Positions 30,770 through 40,921 of a stretch of 64,000 bases of DNA are shown piece by piece. Numbering within the stretch: the stretch's first letter is position 1; each line of letters begins with the position of its first letter. The notes below the pieces were generated by a model. It was not told the origin of the DNA and did not search any database. It was given only the letters and a program-made list of their open reading frames with translations. A program made the position numbers and the translations under genes. This stretch comes from Streptococcus infantis SK970 (lineage in GTDB: Bacteria; Bacillota; Bacilli; Lactobacillales; Streptococcaceae), in contig AFUT01000004.1 of assembly GCA_000223255.2 (NCBI GenBank), positions 62,001-126,000 on the forward strand. Direction: 5' to 3'.

Positions 30770-33282
30770 TTAACGTCGTTTACCGTGACAGTTTTTAAAT
30801 TTCTTACCAGATCCACATGGACACAAGTCATTACGTTTCACTTGACTGAGGTCTAAATCAGCTGGAAGACTTGTTTGTTGCGCAGCGATATTGCGAGTTG
30901 CTGTTGTACTGATATGATGTTCGGTTTGTGGTCGTTCTTGTTCATGAATTTGTGCTTTCATCATCAAGCGAGTCACATCAAACTCAATTGAGCCAATCAT
31001 ATCATTAAACATACGGAAGCCTTCCGCTTGATATTCCACGACAGGGTTGTTTTGGGCATAACCACGAAGACCAACAGCATTTCTCAACTGATCAAGGGCA
31101 TCGATATGGTCAGTCCACTTGTTATCTACAACACGTAGAATCAAGACTTTCTGGAATTCTTTAACAGCTTCTTCATCACGAAGTTTAGCAACTTGGCTAT
31201 CGTAGACTTTCAATGCACGTTGGTATAGTTCATCCTTGATAGCTTGGTCTGACAGACCTTCTAAATCTGAAAGTGAAATCGAATCTTCTGGAAGCAAGTT
31301 GTACTTCGCAAAGTTTAAGATTGCTGCGAGTTTTTCATCTTGATTAGAACGAGCATGCCCATCTACGATTCGTTCAATAGTGCGGCGAATCATAGCGTGA
31401 ATTTCAGGAGCCAAGTCACGCTCTGCAGTAATCACATCATAACGTTGCGCGTAGATAATTTCACGTTGTTCACGCATAACATCATCATATTGAAGGACTT
31501 GTTTACGAGTATCGTAGTTATTTCCTTCAACACGTTTTTGCGCTGCTTCGACCTGACGTGTCAACATGCGAGATTCGATGGCTTCGTCAGACATGTTAAG
31601 ACGTTCAAAGACACCTTTCAAACGTTCTGAACCAAAACGTTTCATCAAATCGTCTTCAAGTGACAAGTAGAATTGTGATTCTCCTGGGTCACCTTGACGA
31701 CCTGAACGTCCACGAAGCTGGTTGTCAATACGACGACTTTCGTGACGTTCAGTACCGATGACACAAAGTCCTCCAAGCTCACGAACCCCTTCACCAAGCT
31801 TAATATCAGTACCACGACCAGCCATGTTGGTTGCGATTGTAACCGCGCCACGTTGACCAGCATTCATGATGATTTGCGCTTCTCTGTAGTGGTTCTTCGC
31901 ATTCAATACTTCGTGTGGTACGCCTGCTTCAACCAATTTCTTAGAAAGAAGATCACTGGTTTCAACAGCGACGGTACCTACCAAGACTGGTTGACCTTTT
32001 TGGTGACGAGCCTTAACATCTTCAACGACAGCCTTAAATTTCGCATCAAGACTTGCATAGAGAAGGTCTGAGTGGTCGATACGTTGAATTGGACGGTTAG
32101 TTGGGATTGGGATAACACGAATGTTGTAGATTTCGCGGAATTCTTCTTCTTCTGTTTTACCTGTACCTGTCATCCCTGCCAATTTTTTATACATACGGAA
32201 GAGGTTTTGGTAGGTGATAGAAGCTGAAGTCTTGGTCTCGTCTTGGATTGGCACACCTTCTTTTGCTTCAATCGCTTGGTGCAATCCGTCAGAGTATCGA
32301 CGACCTTCCATGGTACGACCTGTAAATTGGTCGACAATCAAGATTTCCTGCTCTTCACTAACCACATAGTCGATATCCAGAATCATGATGTAGTTAGCAC
32401 GAAGGGCATTGTCGATAAAGTGAGTCAATGCTACGTTTTCAATATCATAAAGATTTTCTAGTTTAAAGTAGCTTTCAGCCTTATCAATACCAGAATCTGA
32501 CAAACCGATCGTCTTAGACTGAATATCAATGATGTAGTCGTCTTTATTTAACGACTTCACGAAATAGTCAGCCATATGATAGAGTTGGCTCGTTTCAACA
32601 GCGTTAGCCCCTGATACGATCAACGGCGTACGAGCTTCATCAATCAAAATAGAGTCAACCTCATCGACCAAGGCATAGTTGAGTGGACGTTGTACCATGT
32701 TCTCTGCACGAACAACCATATTATCACGAAGGTAGTCAAAACCAATCTCTGAGTTCGTTGAGTATGTAATATCACAGAGATAAGCTTCTTTTTCTCCATT
32801 GGAGATTTTGCAGCCAAGTTAATCCCTACTGATAAACCAAGCCAAGAGTACAACTCACCCATCTCAGTCGCGTCACGTTCTGTAAGGTATTCGTTAACTG
32901 TAACTACGTGCACTCCCTTACCTGCAAGGGCATTGAGGTAAACCGGCATTGTCGCTGTCAAGGTTTTACCTTCCCCTGTACGCATCTCAGGAACGTCACC
33001 ATGGTGAAGAACGATCCCACCCATAACCTGAACCTTGTATGGGAAGAGTCCAAGAACACGCTTAGCCCCCTCACGTACGACCGCAAATGCTTCATATAAG
33101 AGTTGATCAAGCGTTTCACCATTTTGATAACGTTGCTTAAATTCTTCTGTCTTAGCTTGCAACTGCTCGTCTGTCAAAGCAGCCATTTCATCTTCGTATT
33201 TGAGGACTTTATCAGCCATCTTTTCTAAGCGGCGGAGCTCTCCTTTATCATTTTCAATGATAGTTTTTAGTAAATTTGCCAT
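30770..33282 (-). pseudogene. secA: Preprotein translocase ATPase SecA, frameshifted in this sequence
   Basis: SecA drives protein export through SecYEG and is essential. The N-terminal part (from 33282 to about 32793) has VRTGEGKTL-type Walker A ([14 protein letters not shown]). The C-terminal part (about 32790 to 30770) has the [14 protein letters not shown] box, helicase motifs ([12 protein letters not shown]) and the zinc-binding C-terminus [14 protein letters not shown]. The break is an A5 run (T5 at 32789-32793 on the plus strand) after KSPMEKK; one added A restores [20 protein letters not shown]. Because the gene is indispensable and intact elsewhere, this is best explained as an error in the sequence. 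Confidence 0.95.
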
Positions 33283-33378
33283 TTTTTTCCTTACTATACA
33301 TTCTGATTTTTAAAAAGTTCTTTTTATTGTAACATACTTGCTATTATTTTTCAAGAAGGAACACGCAGTTATCTAGCT

Positions 33379-33406
33379 AAAAGAGGCCCATTTAGAGCCT
33401 CTTTTT
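33379..33406 (-). terminator. Terminator after the lemA gene
   Basis: AAAAGAGGC/GCCTCTTT around an eight-base loop, ending in TTTT on the minus strand. It lies between lemA and secA. Confidence 0.7.
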
Positions 33407-33458
33407 CATAAATCATCGAACTATTCTAGTCATCAATTTTCTTTTAAAAATAGCAAGT

Positions 33459-34052
33459 TTACTCTTTGGTTGTAGAATTACCAAAATCAACCTTTGGAGC
33501 CGTCTTGGCTTCTTCACTTTCTTTGAAGGTTTCTGCCTCTTTAAAGTTCATCATGTTAGCTAAAAGGACTGTCGGGAAGCTTCTTAATTTTTGATTGTAT
33601 TCTGTTGCCGCTTGGTTGTAATCCTTGCGGGCTACAAAGATACGATTTTCACTTCCAGCCAACTCCGTCATCAATTGTTCCACATTTTGATTGCTCTTAA
33701 GCTCAGGATAGTTCTCCGTCAACACAAGCAGGCGTGAAATAGCTGAACTCAACTCACTTTGAGCCTCTTGGTTTTCCTTTGAGGTCACTGAGCCAGTTCC
33801 AATTTTTGCTCGCGCTTCTGCGATTTGGGTAAAGACTTCTGTTTCATGGTTCATCTGTCCTTTGACAGACTCTACCAGATTTCCTATCAAGTCAGAACGA
33901 CGTTGAAGGGCTGTCGCTACATCTGCTTGCGCTTGCTCGACCTTGGTTTGTTCGGAGACGAGACCGTTATAAGTGCCTACTACTGAGCAACCGCCAAGTA
34001 AGATAATAGCCAGCAAAATGCCCAATACATAAATGATTCCTTTATTTTTCAT
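33459..34052 (-). CDS. LemA-family protein
   Basis: The 197-residue protein has an N-terminal hydrophobic segment (GIIYVLGILLAIILLGGC, 5-22) that ends in a possible lipobox LGGC. The LemA domain follows: NGLVSEQTKVEQAQADV (about 29-45), QRRSDLIGNLVESVKG (about 51-66) and NYPELKSN. LemA proteins are extracytoplasmic helical bundles of unknown function, often beside TPM-domain genes. Here it follows a TPM-domain gene by 38 nt, a conserved pair. Lipidation is possible but LemA proteins are usually described as membrane-anchored. Confidence 0.85.
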   Translation of the reverse strand: MKNKGIIYVLGILLAIILLGGCSVVGTYNGLVSEQTKVEQAQADVATALQRRSDLIGNLVESVKGQMNHETEVFTQIAEARAKIGTGSVTSKENQEAQSELSSAISRLLVLTENYPELKSNQNVEQLMTELAGSENRIFVARKDYNQAATEYNQKLRSFPTVLLANMMNFKEAETFKESEEAKTAPKVDFGNSTTKE

Positions 34053-34090
34053 ATCTAAACCTACTTATTTCCTTAATTTTTATACGAACA

Positions 34091-34933
34091 TTACCAATCA
34101 TCGGATGAGCCACCGCCATCGAAGCCACCGCCGTCCCAGCTACTAGAGGAGTCTGAACCTGAGTCGGACCAAGACGAATCCGAATCTGATGAGTCACTGA
34201 ACCACCATCCGCCGTCAGAGGAATCTCCTCCTCGGCCGCCTCCGCCTCCTCTAATAATGGCTATAAATACGATAATGAAATAAATGATTATCCCGACTCC
34301 GTAGACATTGTCCATAGGGTCACTGTTTTTGCGACGACTTGATGAGTTGCTATTGCGACTAGATTTTTTACCACTAATACTTTCAGAATAACGTTTGATT
34401 TTAGCGGAGTCTTCATCAGACGAGAAGGTTCCGGTTCCTCTATAAAACTGATTGTCCAAGCCTTTGACAATCGCTAAGATACCCTTACTATAGTCTCCAT
34501 TTTTAAAATCCGTACGACTGGCTGCCAGCAATTGCTTGGTTTGATAATCCGTTATTCTAATGGCGGTGTTATTACTGGTTTCAATTCTTGATTTACGGTC
34601 TTGAACGGCTACTACAATGAGACTTCCAAAATTATCTCCTGAATAGCCAATCTTCCAAGCCCTGGCAGTTTCATTAGCCACCGTTTCAATGCTTTCTCCT
34701 TCCAGACTATCTACGATATAGACACCTATTTGGAGCTTTCCTGCCTTTTGACTATTAGCTTCATTCAAATCACGAATTTGAGTGATAGTTTCCTCTGTCA
34801 AATAATGATCCGGGTCATAAATCCCGTACTCAGGTTTTTCAGGTGCAGTGAATGCTGACAAGAAGAAAAATGCCATCAGCAATCCAAGTAAACACACCCA
34901 GAAACGATTCTTTAACAATCTATCTTTTTTCAT
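34091..34933 (-). CDS. TPM-domain (YgcG-like) membrane protein
   Basis: The 280-residue protein starts with a signal segment (FWVCLLGLLMAFFFLSAF, about 11-28), then a TPM domain (YDPDHYLTEETITQIRDL to about residue 155, with LQIGVYIVDSLEG). A membrane helix (YGVGIIIYFIIVFIAII) and a Gly/Ser/Asp-rich tail follow. TPM domains are found in photosystem repair and in bacterial membrane proteins of unclear role. I chose the ATG at 34933 because AAGGAGG is five bases away. It is translated just before lemA. Confidence 0.82.
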   Translation of the reverse strand: MKKDRLLKNRFWVCLLGLLMAFFFLSAFTAPEKPEYGIYDPDHYLTEETITQIRDLNEANSQKAGKLQIGVYIVDSLEGESIETVANETARAWKIGYSGDNFGSLIVVAVQDRKSRIETSNNTAIRITDYQTKQLLAASRTDFKNGDYSKGILAIVKGLDNQFYRGTGTFSSDEDSAKIKRYSESISGKKSSRNSNSSSRRKNSDPMDNVYGVGIIIYFIIVFIAIIRGGGGGRGGDSSDGGWWFSDSSDSDSSWSDSGSDSSSSWDGGGFDGGGSSDDW

Positions 34934-35089
34934 AATAACCTCCTTATGCAAGGAAAATTGTTTAGAGCATTATAGCATTTTGAATCTTACAAAGAAAGTA
35001 CATTTTCATTACAAAACTATGACAAGAGTTCAGAAAATCATGTTCATTTGATGACAAATTTAGTTCTACGCTCTTGGTATCCTCTACAA

Positions 35090-35115
35090 AAAAGAAGGTC
35101 TGAGAACCTTCTTCT
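35090..35115 (-). terminator. Terminator of the nrdR-der operon
   Basis: AAGAAGGT/ACCTTCTT hairpin with flanking A and T runs, 11 nt after the der stop codon. Confidence 0.75.
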
Positions 35116-35125
35116 TTTTATCATT

Positions 35126-36436
35126 TTATTTCCGTTTTCTTGCAATCAGATGAATCGGCGTTCCTTCAAAGACAAAGGCCTTGCGGATCTGATTTTCCAA
35201 GAAACGCAAGTAGGAGAAGTGCATAAGTTCTTCTTCATTCACAAAGATAACAAAGGTCGGTGGTTTAGTTGCCACTTGAGTCGCATAGAAGATCTTAAGA
35301 CGTTTCCCTTTATCAGTCGGTGTTGGGTTGATGGCAATAGCATCCATAATGACATCATTCAAGACTGCTGATGGGATACGAGTGTTTTGGCTCTCGCTGA
35401 TTTGTTTGATCATCTGAGGTAGCTTGTGGAGACGTTGCTTGGTCAGAGCAGATACAAAGATAATCGGTGCGTAAGGCAGGTATTGGAACTGCTCACGGAT
35501 ATCCTCTTCCCAGTTTTTCATGGTGTGGTTATCTTTTTCAAGAGTATCCCACTTATTGACCACGATGATCATCCCTTTACCGGCTTCGTGGGCAAAGCCG
35601 GCGATACGTTTGTCGTACTCACGGATGCCTTCTTCGGCATTGAGCACCATCAAGACTACATCCGAACGGTCAATAGCACGCATGGCACGCATAACTGAGT
35701 ATTTCTCTGTGTTTTCATAGACTTTACCAGACTTACGCATACCTGCCGTATCAATCATGGTAAACTCTTGACCATCTTCATCTGTAAAATGCGTGTCGAT
35801 AGCGTCACGAGTTGTACCAGCTACGGGACTAGCAATCACGCGATCTTCTCCCAAAATGGCATTGATCAAGCTAGATTTTCCGACATTTGGACGACCAATC
35901 AAACTGAATTTAATGACATCTGGATTTTCTTCTTCAACTTCATGTGGAAGATTTTCGACGATAGCATCCAACACATCCCCTGTACCAATCCCGTGAACAG
36001 ATGAAATTGGCAGTGGTTCACCCAAGCCTAGTGCATAAAAATCATAGATATCATTTCGCATCTCAGGATTGTCCACCTTGTTGACTGCAAGGATGACCGG
36101 TTTATGGGTTTTATAGAGTTTACGAGCTACGTATTCGTCTGCATCTGTGATTCCTTCTTTTCCAGAAACGACAAAGACGATGACGTCTGCCTCTTCCATG
36201 GCAATTTCTGCCTGGTGCTTGATTTGTTCCATAAACGGAGCATCGACATCATCAATCCCTCCAGTATCAATCATACTAAAAGAACGATTGAGCCATTCAC
36301 CAGTCGCATAGATACGGTCTCGTGTTACTCCTTCGATATCTTCTACGATTGAGATACGTTCCCCTGCAATACGGTTAAACAGGGTTGATTTCCCAACATT
36401 GGGACGTCCTACAATGGCAACAGTTGGTAAGGCCAT
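35126..36436 (-). CDS. der: Ribosome biogenesis GTPase Der (EngA)
   Basis: Der is a double GTPase needed for 50S ribosomal subunit assembly. The 436-residue protein has two G domains with P-loops GRPNVGKST (9-17) and GRPNVGKSS (about 182-190), switch motifs DTGG and DTAG, NKVD and NKWD specificity motifs, and a C-terminal KH-like domain (about 355-436). Length and motifs are normal. It is the last gene of the nrdR-dnaB-dnaI-nitroreductase-der run, 13 nt after the nitroreductase gene. Confidence 0.97.
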   Translation of the reverse strand: MALPTVAIVGRPNVGKSTLFNRIAGERISIVEDIEGVTRDRIYATGEWLNRSFSMIDTGGIDDVDAPFMEQIKHQAEIAMEEADVIVFVVSGKEGITDADEYVARKLYKTHKPVILAVNKVDNPEMRNDIYDFYALGLGEPLPISSVHGIGTGDVLDAIVENLPHEVEEENPDVIKFSLIGRPNVGKSSLINAILGEDRVIASPVAGTTRDAIDTHFTDEDGQEFTMIDTAGMRKSGKVYENTEKYSVMRAMRAIDRSDVVLMVLNAEEGIREYDKRIAGFAHEAGKGMIIVVNKWDTLEKDNHTMKNWEEDIREQFQYLPYAPIIFVSALTKQRLHKLPQMIKQISESQNTRIPSAVLNDVIMDAIAINPTPTDKGKRLKIFYATQVATKPPTFVIFVNEEELMHFSYLRFLENQIRKAFVFEGTPIHLIARKRK

Positions 36437-36449
36437 GTTTTCTCACTTT

Positions 36450-37163
36450 CTACAATAAGTTCTTTTGTTCAAGATTTTCTCTAGTTGAGCTTGGTTCAGG
36501 CTGACCGAATTGCTCCGCAAGACGCTGACTCCAAGTGGTAGTCGCACGCGCTCCTGCGTATTCAGTCTGCACACGGTCATAGGCTTCAATAGCCTCAGTT
36601 GTTTGTTCTTGGTATTCTTCCTCAAAAACAACATTCTCGAGTGGCAATCTTGGTTTTACATCGTGTTGTTGATTTGGTACGCCTAGTGCAATCCCAAAAA
36701 CTGGATAAGTATAGTCAGGAAGTTTGAACAATTCTGCTAATTCAACAGATTTGTAACGTACCAAGCCGATAATCACTCCACCGTAGCCAAGACTTTCTGC
36801 CGCAAGAAGCGTATTTTGTCCAGCTAGTGCTGCGTCTACTGAAGTAATGAGGAGCCCTTCCACCCCTTGAGGTTGGAAAATATCGGTATGGAGACGAGCT
36901 CCTTTTTCTGCACGGTTTAAATCTCCTACAAAGAGAAGGAAGGCAGCAGACTGACGAATCGCTTCCTGAGGAACCAGCTCAAAAAGAGCATCTTTCTTTT
37001 CTTGACTTCTGACTACAATCACAGAATAAGATTGGAAATTTTTCCAAGAAGAAGCCATTTGTCCTGCAGACAAAATGGTATTTAAATCTTCCTGTGGAAT
37101 CGCTTCTTCTTTAAATCTGCGAACCGAGGTATGAGATTTCATTAATGTGATTGTTTCATTCAT
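36450..37163 (-). CDS. NADPH-dependent nitroreductase/flavin reductase (NfsA type)
   Basis: The 237-residue FMN-binding protein has the nitroreductase fold: HTSVRRFKEEAIP (about 10-22), GQMASSWKNFQSYSVIVV (about 33-50), and LAAESLGYGGVIIGLVR (about 118-134), with GIALGVPNQQHDVKPRLPLE near the end of the core. It should reduce nitro or quinone compounds using NADPH. It overlaps the end of dnaI by four bases (ATGA), so translation is coupled. A link to DNA replication is not known and the operon may be one of convenience. Confidence 0.88.
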   Translation of the reverse strand: MNETITLMKSHTSVRRFKEEAIPQEDLNTILSAGQMASSWKNFQSYSVIVVRSQEKKDALFELVPQEAIRQSAAFLLFVGDLNRAEKGARLHTDIFQPQGVEGLLITSVDAALAGQNTLLAAESLGYGGVIIGLVRYKSVELAELFKLPDYTYPVFGIALGVPNQQHDVKPRLPLENVVFEEEYQEQTTEAIEAYDRVQTEYAGARATTTWSQRLAEQFGQPEPSSTRENLEQKNLL

Positions 37164-38056
37164 CGGCGGTTTTCTCCTTCTAGTCGTGTTTCCTCAGCTA
37201 AATAACGGATACGCTCCATCACACGTCTAGCTTCCCAGGTTTCATCATTTCCATTCTTGCCTTTAGCAAAATGTTTTTCCAAATCTTCAAAATTGAAATT
37301 TGAGGTAAAGAAGGTTGGCAAATCTTCCTGCATCCGATATTGGAGAATGACTTGCAAGACTTCATCACGCACCCAAGGCGTTGATTGCTCGGCACCAATA
37401 TCATCCAAAATCAAGAGTTCAGCTTGCTTAATTTCATCCACTAAATTCTTGACATTCCCATCACCGATAGCATTTTTGACATCAATGACAAAGCTCGGAT
37501 AATGAAGAAGGGTAGATGAAACGCCACGTTTTTCTGACAAATCATGAGCTAGGGCAGCTACCATAAAGCTCTTCCCAACACCAAAGTCTCCATAAAGATA
37601 GAGACCTTTACGGACTTCTGGATATTGCTCAACAAAGGTAAAGAGTTTTTCAAAAACTGGCATGCGCCCCAAGTCATCCAAATCAACTTGAGCTAGACTA
37701 GCTTTTTTTAGACTGGCTGGAAGATTGATCAGTCTGAGACGACTCTTAATAGCCGCTTCTTTTTCAGCCGCGATTAGTTCCGGAGTTTCCTCATAGGATA
37801 CATCTGCGTAACCATGATTCATGACTAAAATTGGCTTATAACCACGCGCGACATAGTTGGTATCTCCGCGAAGGAACTTATCACGCTCCGTGATGTATTG
37901 ATTAAACTTAGAGATACTACGATTCAATTCCTCTTGACTGAGAGATTCCTTCTGGATAAAAGCCACAACATCAGGATCTTTTACGATCTGCTGAACCAAG
38001 TCCTGGTATTGAAAACGGCTGGGATGATCTTTAAGCACATCTCCTACACTTTCCAT
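37160..38056 (-). CDS. dnaI: Primosomal helicase loader DnaI
   Basis: DnaI loads the replicative helicase at oriC and at restart sites. The 298-residue protein has an N-terminal helicase-binding region and a C-terminal AAA+ ATPase with Walker A YGDFGVGKS (mid-protein, near residue 155), Walker B LLILDDIGAEQ and the arginine motif (ARRVMERIRY). It follows dnaB by 26 nt, as in other Firmicutes. Confidence 0.93.
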   Translation of the reverse strand: MESVGDVLKDHPSRFQYQDLVQQIVKDPDVVAFIQKESLSQEELNRSISKFNQYITERDKFLRGDTNYVARGYKPILVMNHGYADVSYEETPELIAAEKEAAIKSRLRLINLPASLKKASLAQVDLDDLGRMPVFEKLFTFVEQYPEVRKGLYLYGDFGVGKSFMVAALAHDLSEKRGVSSTLLHYPSFVIDVKNAIGDGNVKNLVDEIKQAELLILDDIGAEQSTPWVRDEVLQVILQYRMQEDLPTFFTSNFNFEDLEKHFAKGKNGNDETWEARRVMERIRYLAEETRLEGENRR

Positions 38057-38082
38057 CTAGTCTCCTCCTTTTCCTAATCGGT

Positions 38083-39225
38083 CTAACATTTCTTTTTCTT
38101 GCGTTCTAATTCCAAGCGAGTTTCTTCGCTGGTTTCATTTTTATATTCTGGATTACTCCATTTTGGGACATTACTTTTGGCTTGGCTTGTTTTCGCTGAT
38201 TTTTGTTCTTGCCCCTTTTGATTCTTCTCTCTGATTCGAAGTACAGCTTCTTCAGCAGTTCTGATCTTGTTATAAGAGTAATCATTGGCCACTTTCATGG
38301 CATATTTTTCGTTGAGGTTGGCAGAATCAACCTTGTTGAAGGTCAAGAGGATAACAACATTGATAACTTCATCAAGCAAGCCCAAATCTGCCATCTGTTT
38401 TAACAAATCACGTTCAGATTGGATAATCCCTGCATTTCGGGTTTGTTTGATTCCCGCCAAAAATTGTAAAGCTGTTTTACTTTTAGCTTCTCGGATAATG
38501 GTCGCTTCTTGGGGACTAAAGTCCGATGAAACAGACTTTTGAGCTAATTTTTCACGCATACGCTTGACAGAAATAACTTGCGAAACAGCTGTTGCTTTGG
38601 CTAGCTGATAGGTCTCAAACCAAGTCCATTTTTTCTCAGCAGCAATTGTAAATAGCTCTAAGATATCTGACTGTTCATCTTGGAAACGTAGGCCGTCTCT
38701 AGCCATAAGTTGACGAAAATGTTCCAAATCAAAATCATTTGTAAAATTAGCTTTTTCGAGTGTTTCATCAGTGTTAGCCATATCTTCTATCTCTGGAAAA
38801 ACCTGATTCAAAGGAACGGTCAAAGCTTCTCCCTCCGCAGACTCTTGGCGCAAATCAGAAACTGCTGGCTCACCGATTTTTTTCTCCAATAAGGTACGAT
38901 AAACCGTATGACGTAAGAAATCTGAGCTAGAAAGCGTTGGATGAATAGCAAGTTCATAGCCGTCACCCTTTTGATAGAGGGTAACCAAATTGAAGGCTGA
39001 TAAGATTTTAAAAGCCTTTAAAAGCCTGTCCATCCCAAAATTGAGATGATTGAGGATAGCTGCAAACAGGTGTTCTTTTTGTCCATCATCCCAAAAAGCT
39101 AAGGTATAAAGGTAAAGACTCAGCGCATCCTGACCGATAATCGGGAGGTAGCACTGCACCAAAGTTGTGGGATCTTGCGACACCCGATTATTCTTTAGAA
39201 AAGAAAAACGATCATTAGGCTTCAT
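38083..39225 (-). CDS. dnaB: Replication initiation and membrane attachment protein DnaB
   Basis: The Gram-positive DnaB (not the helicase) helps DnaD and DnaI open and load the helicase at the origin. The 380-residue protein has two DnaB/DnaD-type helical domains: an N-terminal winged helix (about 1-110) and a C-terminal DDBH2-like domain (about 185-330, with VINVVILLTFNKVDSANLNEKYAMKVANDY). A lysine-rich tail follows. Its ATG is next to the nrdR stop codon, so the two are co-translated. Confidence 0.9.
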   Translation of the reverse strand: MKPNDRFSFLKNNRVSQDPTTLVQCYLPIIGQDALSLYLYTLAFWDDGQKEHLFAAILNHLNFGMDRLLKAFKILSAFNLVTLYQKGDGYELAIHPTLSSSDFLRHTVYRTLLEKKIGEPAVSDLRQESAEGEALTVPLNQVFPEIEDMANTDETLEKANFTNDFDLEHFRQLMARDGLRFQDEQSDILELFTIAAEKKWTWFETYQLAKATAVSQVISVKRMREKLAQKSVSSDFSPQEATIIREAKSKTALQFLAGIKQTRNAGIIQSERDLLKQMADLGLLDEVINVVILLTFNKVDSANLNEKYAMKVANDYSYNKIRTAEEAVLRIREKNQKGQEQKSAKTSQAKSNVPKWSNPEYKNETSEETRLELERKKKKC

Positions 39226-39699
39226 TTATTTTTCCTTTTTCTTCTTTGAAGATTGCGTAATTTGTTTGAGAAGATTTTCTAGCTCGCTCACATCTTTAAA
39301 GCTACGATAGACACTAGCAAAACGAACGTAGGTGATTTCGTCTAGTTCGGCCAACTCTTCCATAACGAGAGAACCAATGTCTTCACTTTGAATTTCATTA
39401 TCATTGCGACTGAGGAGTTTTTGCTCGATACGATTGACGACCATGCCAATTTCATCACTGGAAACGGGTCGTTTTTGAGCTGAACGAATAATTCCATTAA
39501 AGATTTTATCTCTTGAGAACTGCTCCCGTGTGCCATCCTTTTTGACTACGACTAGCGTTCTTTCTTCTACACGTTCATAGGTCGTAAAACGATGTTGGCA
39601 TTCTTCACACTCACGTCTTCTTCTAATCGTATTTCCTTCTTCAGCCTGACGGCTATCGATAACACTTGATTTAGTAGCGCCACATTTTGGACAACGCAT
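39226..39699 (-). CDS. nrdR: Transcriptional repressor NrdR
   Basis: NrdR represses ribonucleotide reductase genes in response to dATP/ATP. The 157-residue protein has the N-terminal zinc ribbon CPKC...CEEC (residues 3-34) and an ATP-cone domain (about 47-137, [20 protein letters not shown]). The ATG at 39699 gives the family N-terminus MRCPKCG and has GGAGG nearby; an open frame extends 27 codons upstream but is not expected to be used. No NrdR box is visible at its own promoter. Confidence 0.95.
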   Translation of the reverse strand: MRCPKCGATKSSVIDSRQAEEGNTIRRRRECEECQHRFTTYERVEERTLVVVKKDGTREQFSRDKIFNGIIRSAQKRPVSSDEIGMVVNRIEQKLLSRNDNEIQSEDIGSLVMEELAELDEITYVRFASVYRSFKDVSELENLLKQITQSSKKKKEK

Positions 39700-39727
39700 G
39701 TCTTCCCCTCCTTGTCGTTTTCTTTTC

Positions 39728-39733
39728 ATTATA
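39728..39733 (-). promoter_or_regulatory. -10 of nrdR operon promoter
   Basis: TATAAT on the minus strand, preceded by TTGGGA about 16 nt upstream. It is back to back with the GntR promoter. Confidence 0.5.
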
Positions 39734-39773
39734 CCATTTTTTAAGCAATTCCCAAAATAATTCTCCTTTTGGC

Positions 39774-39802
39774 TTGACAAGTTTTTTGTTTAGTTGTATT
39801 AT
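39774..39802 (+). promoter_or_regulatory. Promoter of the GntR-ABC operon
   Basis: TTGACA (39774-39779) and TATTAT (39797-39802) have exactly 17 nt between them. It is a near-consensus sigma-A promoter 40 nt from the GntR start, so autoregulation of this promoter by the GntR protein is likely. Confidence 0.8.
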
Positions 39803-39841
39803 TTAAGTGACACAAAAAGAAATTGTAGAAAGGAGACCGTG

Positions 39842-40207
39842 ATGTCCTGGACATTTGATAACAACAAACCCATTTATTTGCAGATAATGGATAAGATCAA
39901 GCTGCAAATCGTTTCCCATAAACTAGAACCCAACCAACAACTGCCAACTGTCAGAGAACTGGCTAGTGAGGCTGGTGTCAATCCTAATACCATCCAACGT
40001 GCCCTATCAGACCTAGAAAGAGAAGGCTTTGTATACACCAAGCGGACTGCAGGGCGTTTTGTCACCGAGGACTTGGACCTAATCCTCCAATCCCGGAAGC
40101 AACTATCAGAAGAACAGCTGCAGCAATTTGTAACAGGCATGGTAGAATTTGGCTATGAAAAAGAAGAACTACCAACTGTTTTGAGAGATTATATTGAAGG
40201 AGTTTAG
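39842..40207 (+). CDS. GntR-family (YtrA-type) regulator
   Basis: The 121-residue protein has the winged helix of GntR regulators (KPIYLQIMDKIKLQI at 9-23, then TVRELASEAGVNPNTIQRALSDLEREG, about 39-65). The C-terminal effector part is short, the YtrA pattern typical of regulators next to ABC exporter genes. It starts at 39842, seven bases after AAAGGAG. Its stop codon is a few bases before the ATPase gene, and all three genes form an operon that it probably represses. Confidence 0.88.
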   Translation: MSWTFDNNKPIYLQIMDKIKLQIVSHKLEPNQQLPTVRELASEAGVNPNTIQRALSDLEREGFVYTKRTAGRFVTEDLDLILQSRKQLSEEQLQQFVTGMVEFGYEKEELPTVLRDYIEGV

Positions 40208-40210
40208 ACT

Positions 40211-40906
40211 ATGACCTTGTTAACATTTGAAAATGTTTCAAAATTCTATGGAGCAAGCCCTGCTCTTCAAAATGTTTCCCTTGAAATCCCGGCAGGAAAG
40301 ATTGTGGGTCTCCTTGGCCCAAACGGTTCCGGAAAAACAACCCTGATTAAACTAATCAACGGTTTACTCCAACCAGAGCAAGGGCGTATCCTCATCAATG
40401 GCATGGAACCAAGCCCAGCAACTAAGGCTATCGTTTCTTATCTACCTGATACGACCTATCTCAACGAACAGATGAAGGTCAAAGAAGCTCTTACCTTTTT
40501 CAAGACCTTCTATAAAGATTTCAATCTGGAACGTGCTCAAGGTCTTCTTCGTGACCTTGGTATCGACGAGAATAGCCGTTTCAAGAAACTCTCAAAAGGG
40601 AACAAAGAAAAAGTTCAGTTGATCCTTGTCATGAGTCGTGATGCTCGTTTGTATGTCCTTGACGAACCTATCGGTGGAGTCGACCCTGCAGCTCGTGACT
40701 ACATCTTGAACACCATCATCAACAACTACTCTCCAACTTCGACTGTCTTGATTTCAACTCACTTGATTTCGGACATCGAACCAATCTTGGATGAGATTGT
40801 CTTTCTCAAGGACGGAAAAGTTGTCCGTCAAGGTAATGTGGATGATATTCGTTATGAGTCAGGTGAATCAATTGACCAGCTCTTCCGTCACGAATTCAAA
40901 GCCTAG
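40211..40906 (+). CDS. ABC transporter ATP-binding protein
   Basis: The 231-residue ATPase has Walker A GPNGSGKTT (about 34-42), a signature-like LSKGNKEKVQL (about 132-142) in place of LSGGQ, Walker B LYVLDEPIGGVDP (about 153-165) and the switch histidine in ISTHL. It pairs with the permease 15 nt downstream. YtrB-like exporters of this kind respond to cell-envelope antibiotics in other Firmicutes; the substrate here is unknown. Confidence 0.9.
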   Translation: MTLLTFENVSKFYGASPALQNVSLEIPAGKIVGLLGPNGSGKTTLIKLINGLLQPEQGRILINGMEPSPATKAIVSYLPDTTYLNEQMKVKEALTFFKTFYKDFNLERAQGLLRDLGIDENSRFKKLSKGNKEKVQLILVMSRDARLYVLDEPIGGVDPAARDYILNTIINNYSPTSTVLISTHLISDIEPILDEIVFLKDGKVVRQGNVDDIRYESGESIDQLFRHEFKA

Positions 40907-40921
40907 TTAAAGGAGATTGTT

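Noticed and set aside
32644-32793. Programmed frameshift in secA
   Set aside because: SecA is not known to use frameshifting, there is no slippery-site-plus-stimulator layout, and the same kind of break occurs in many unrelated genes here.
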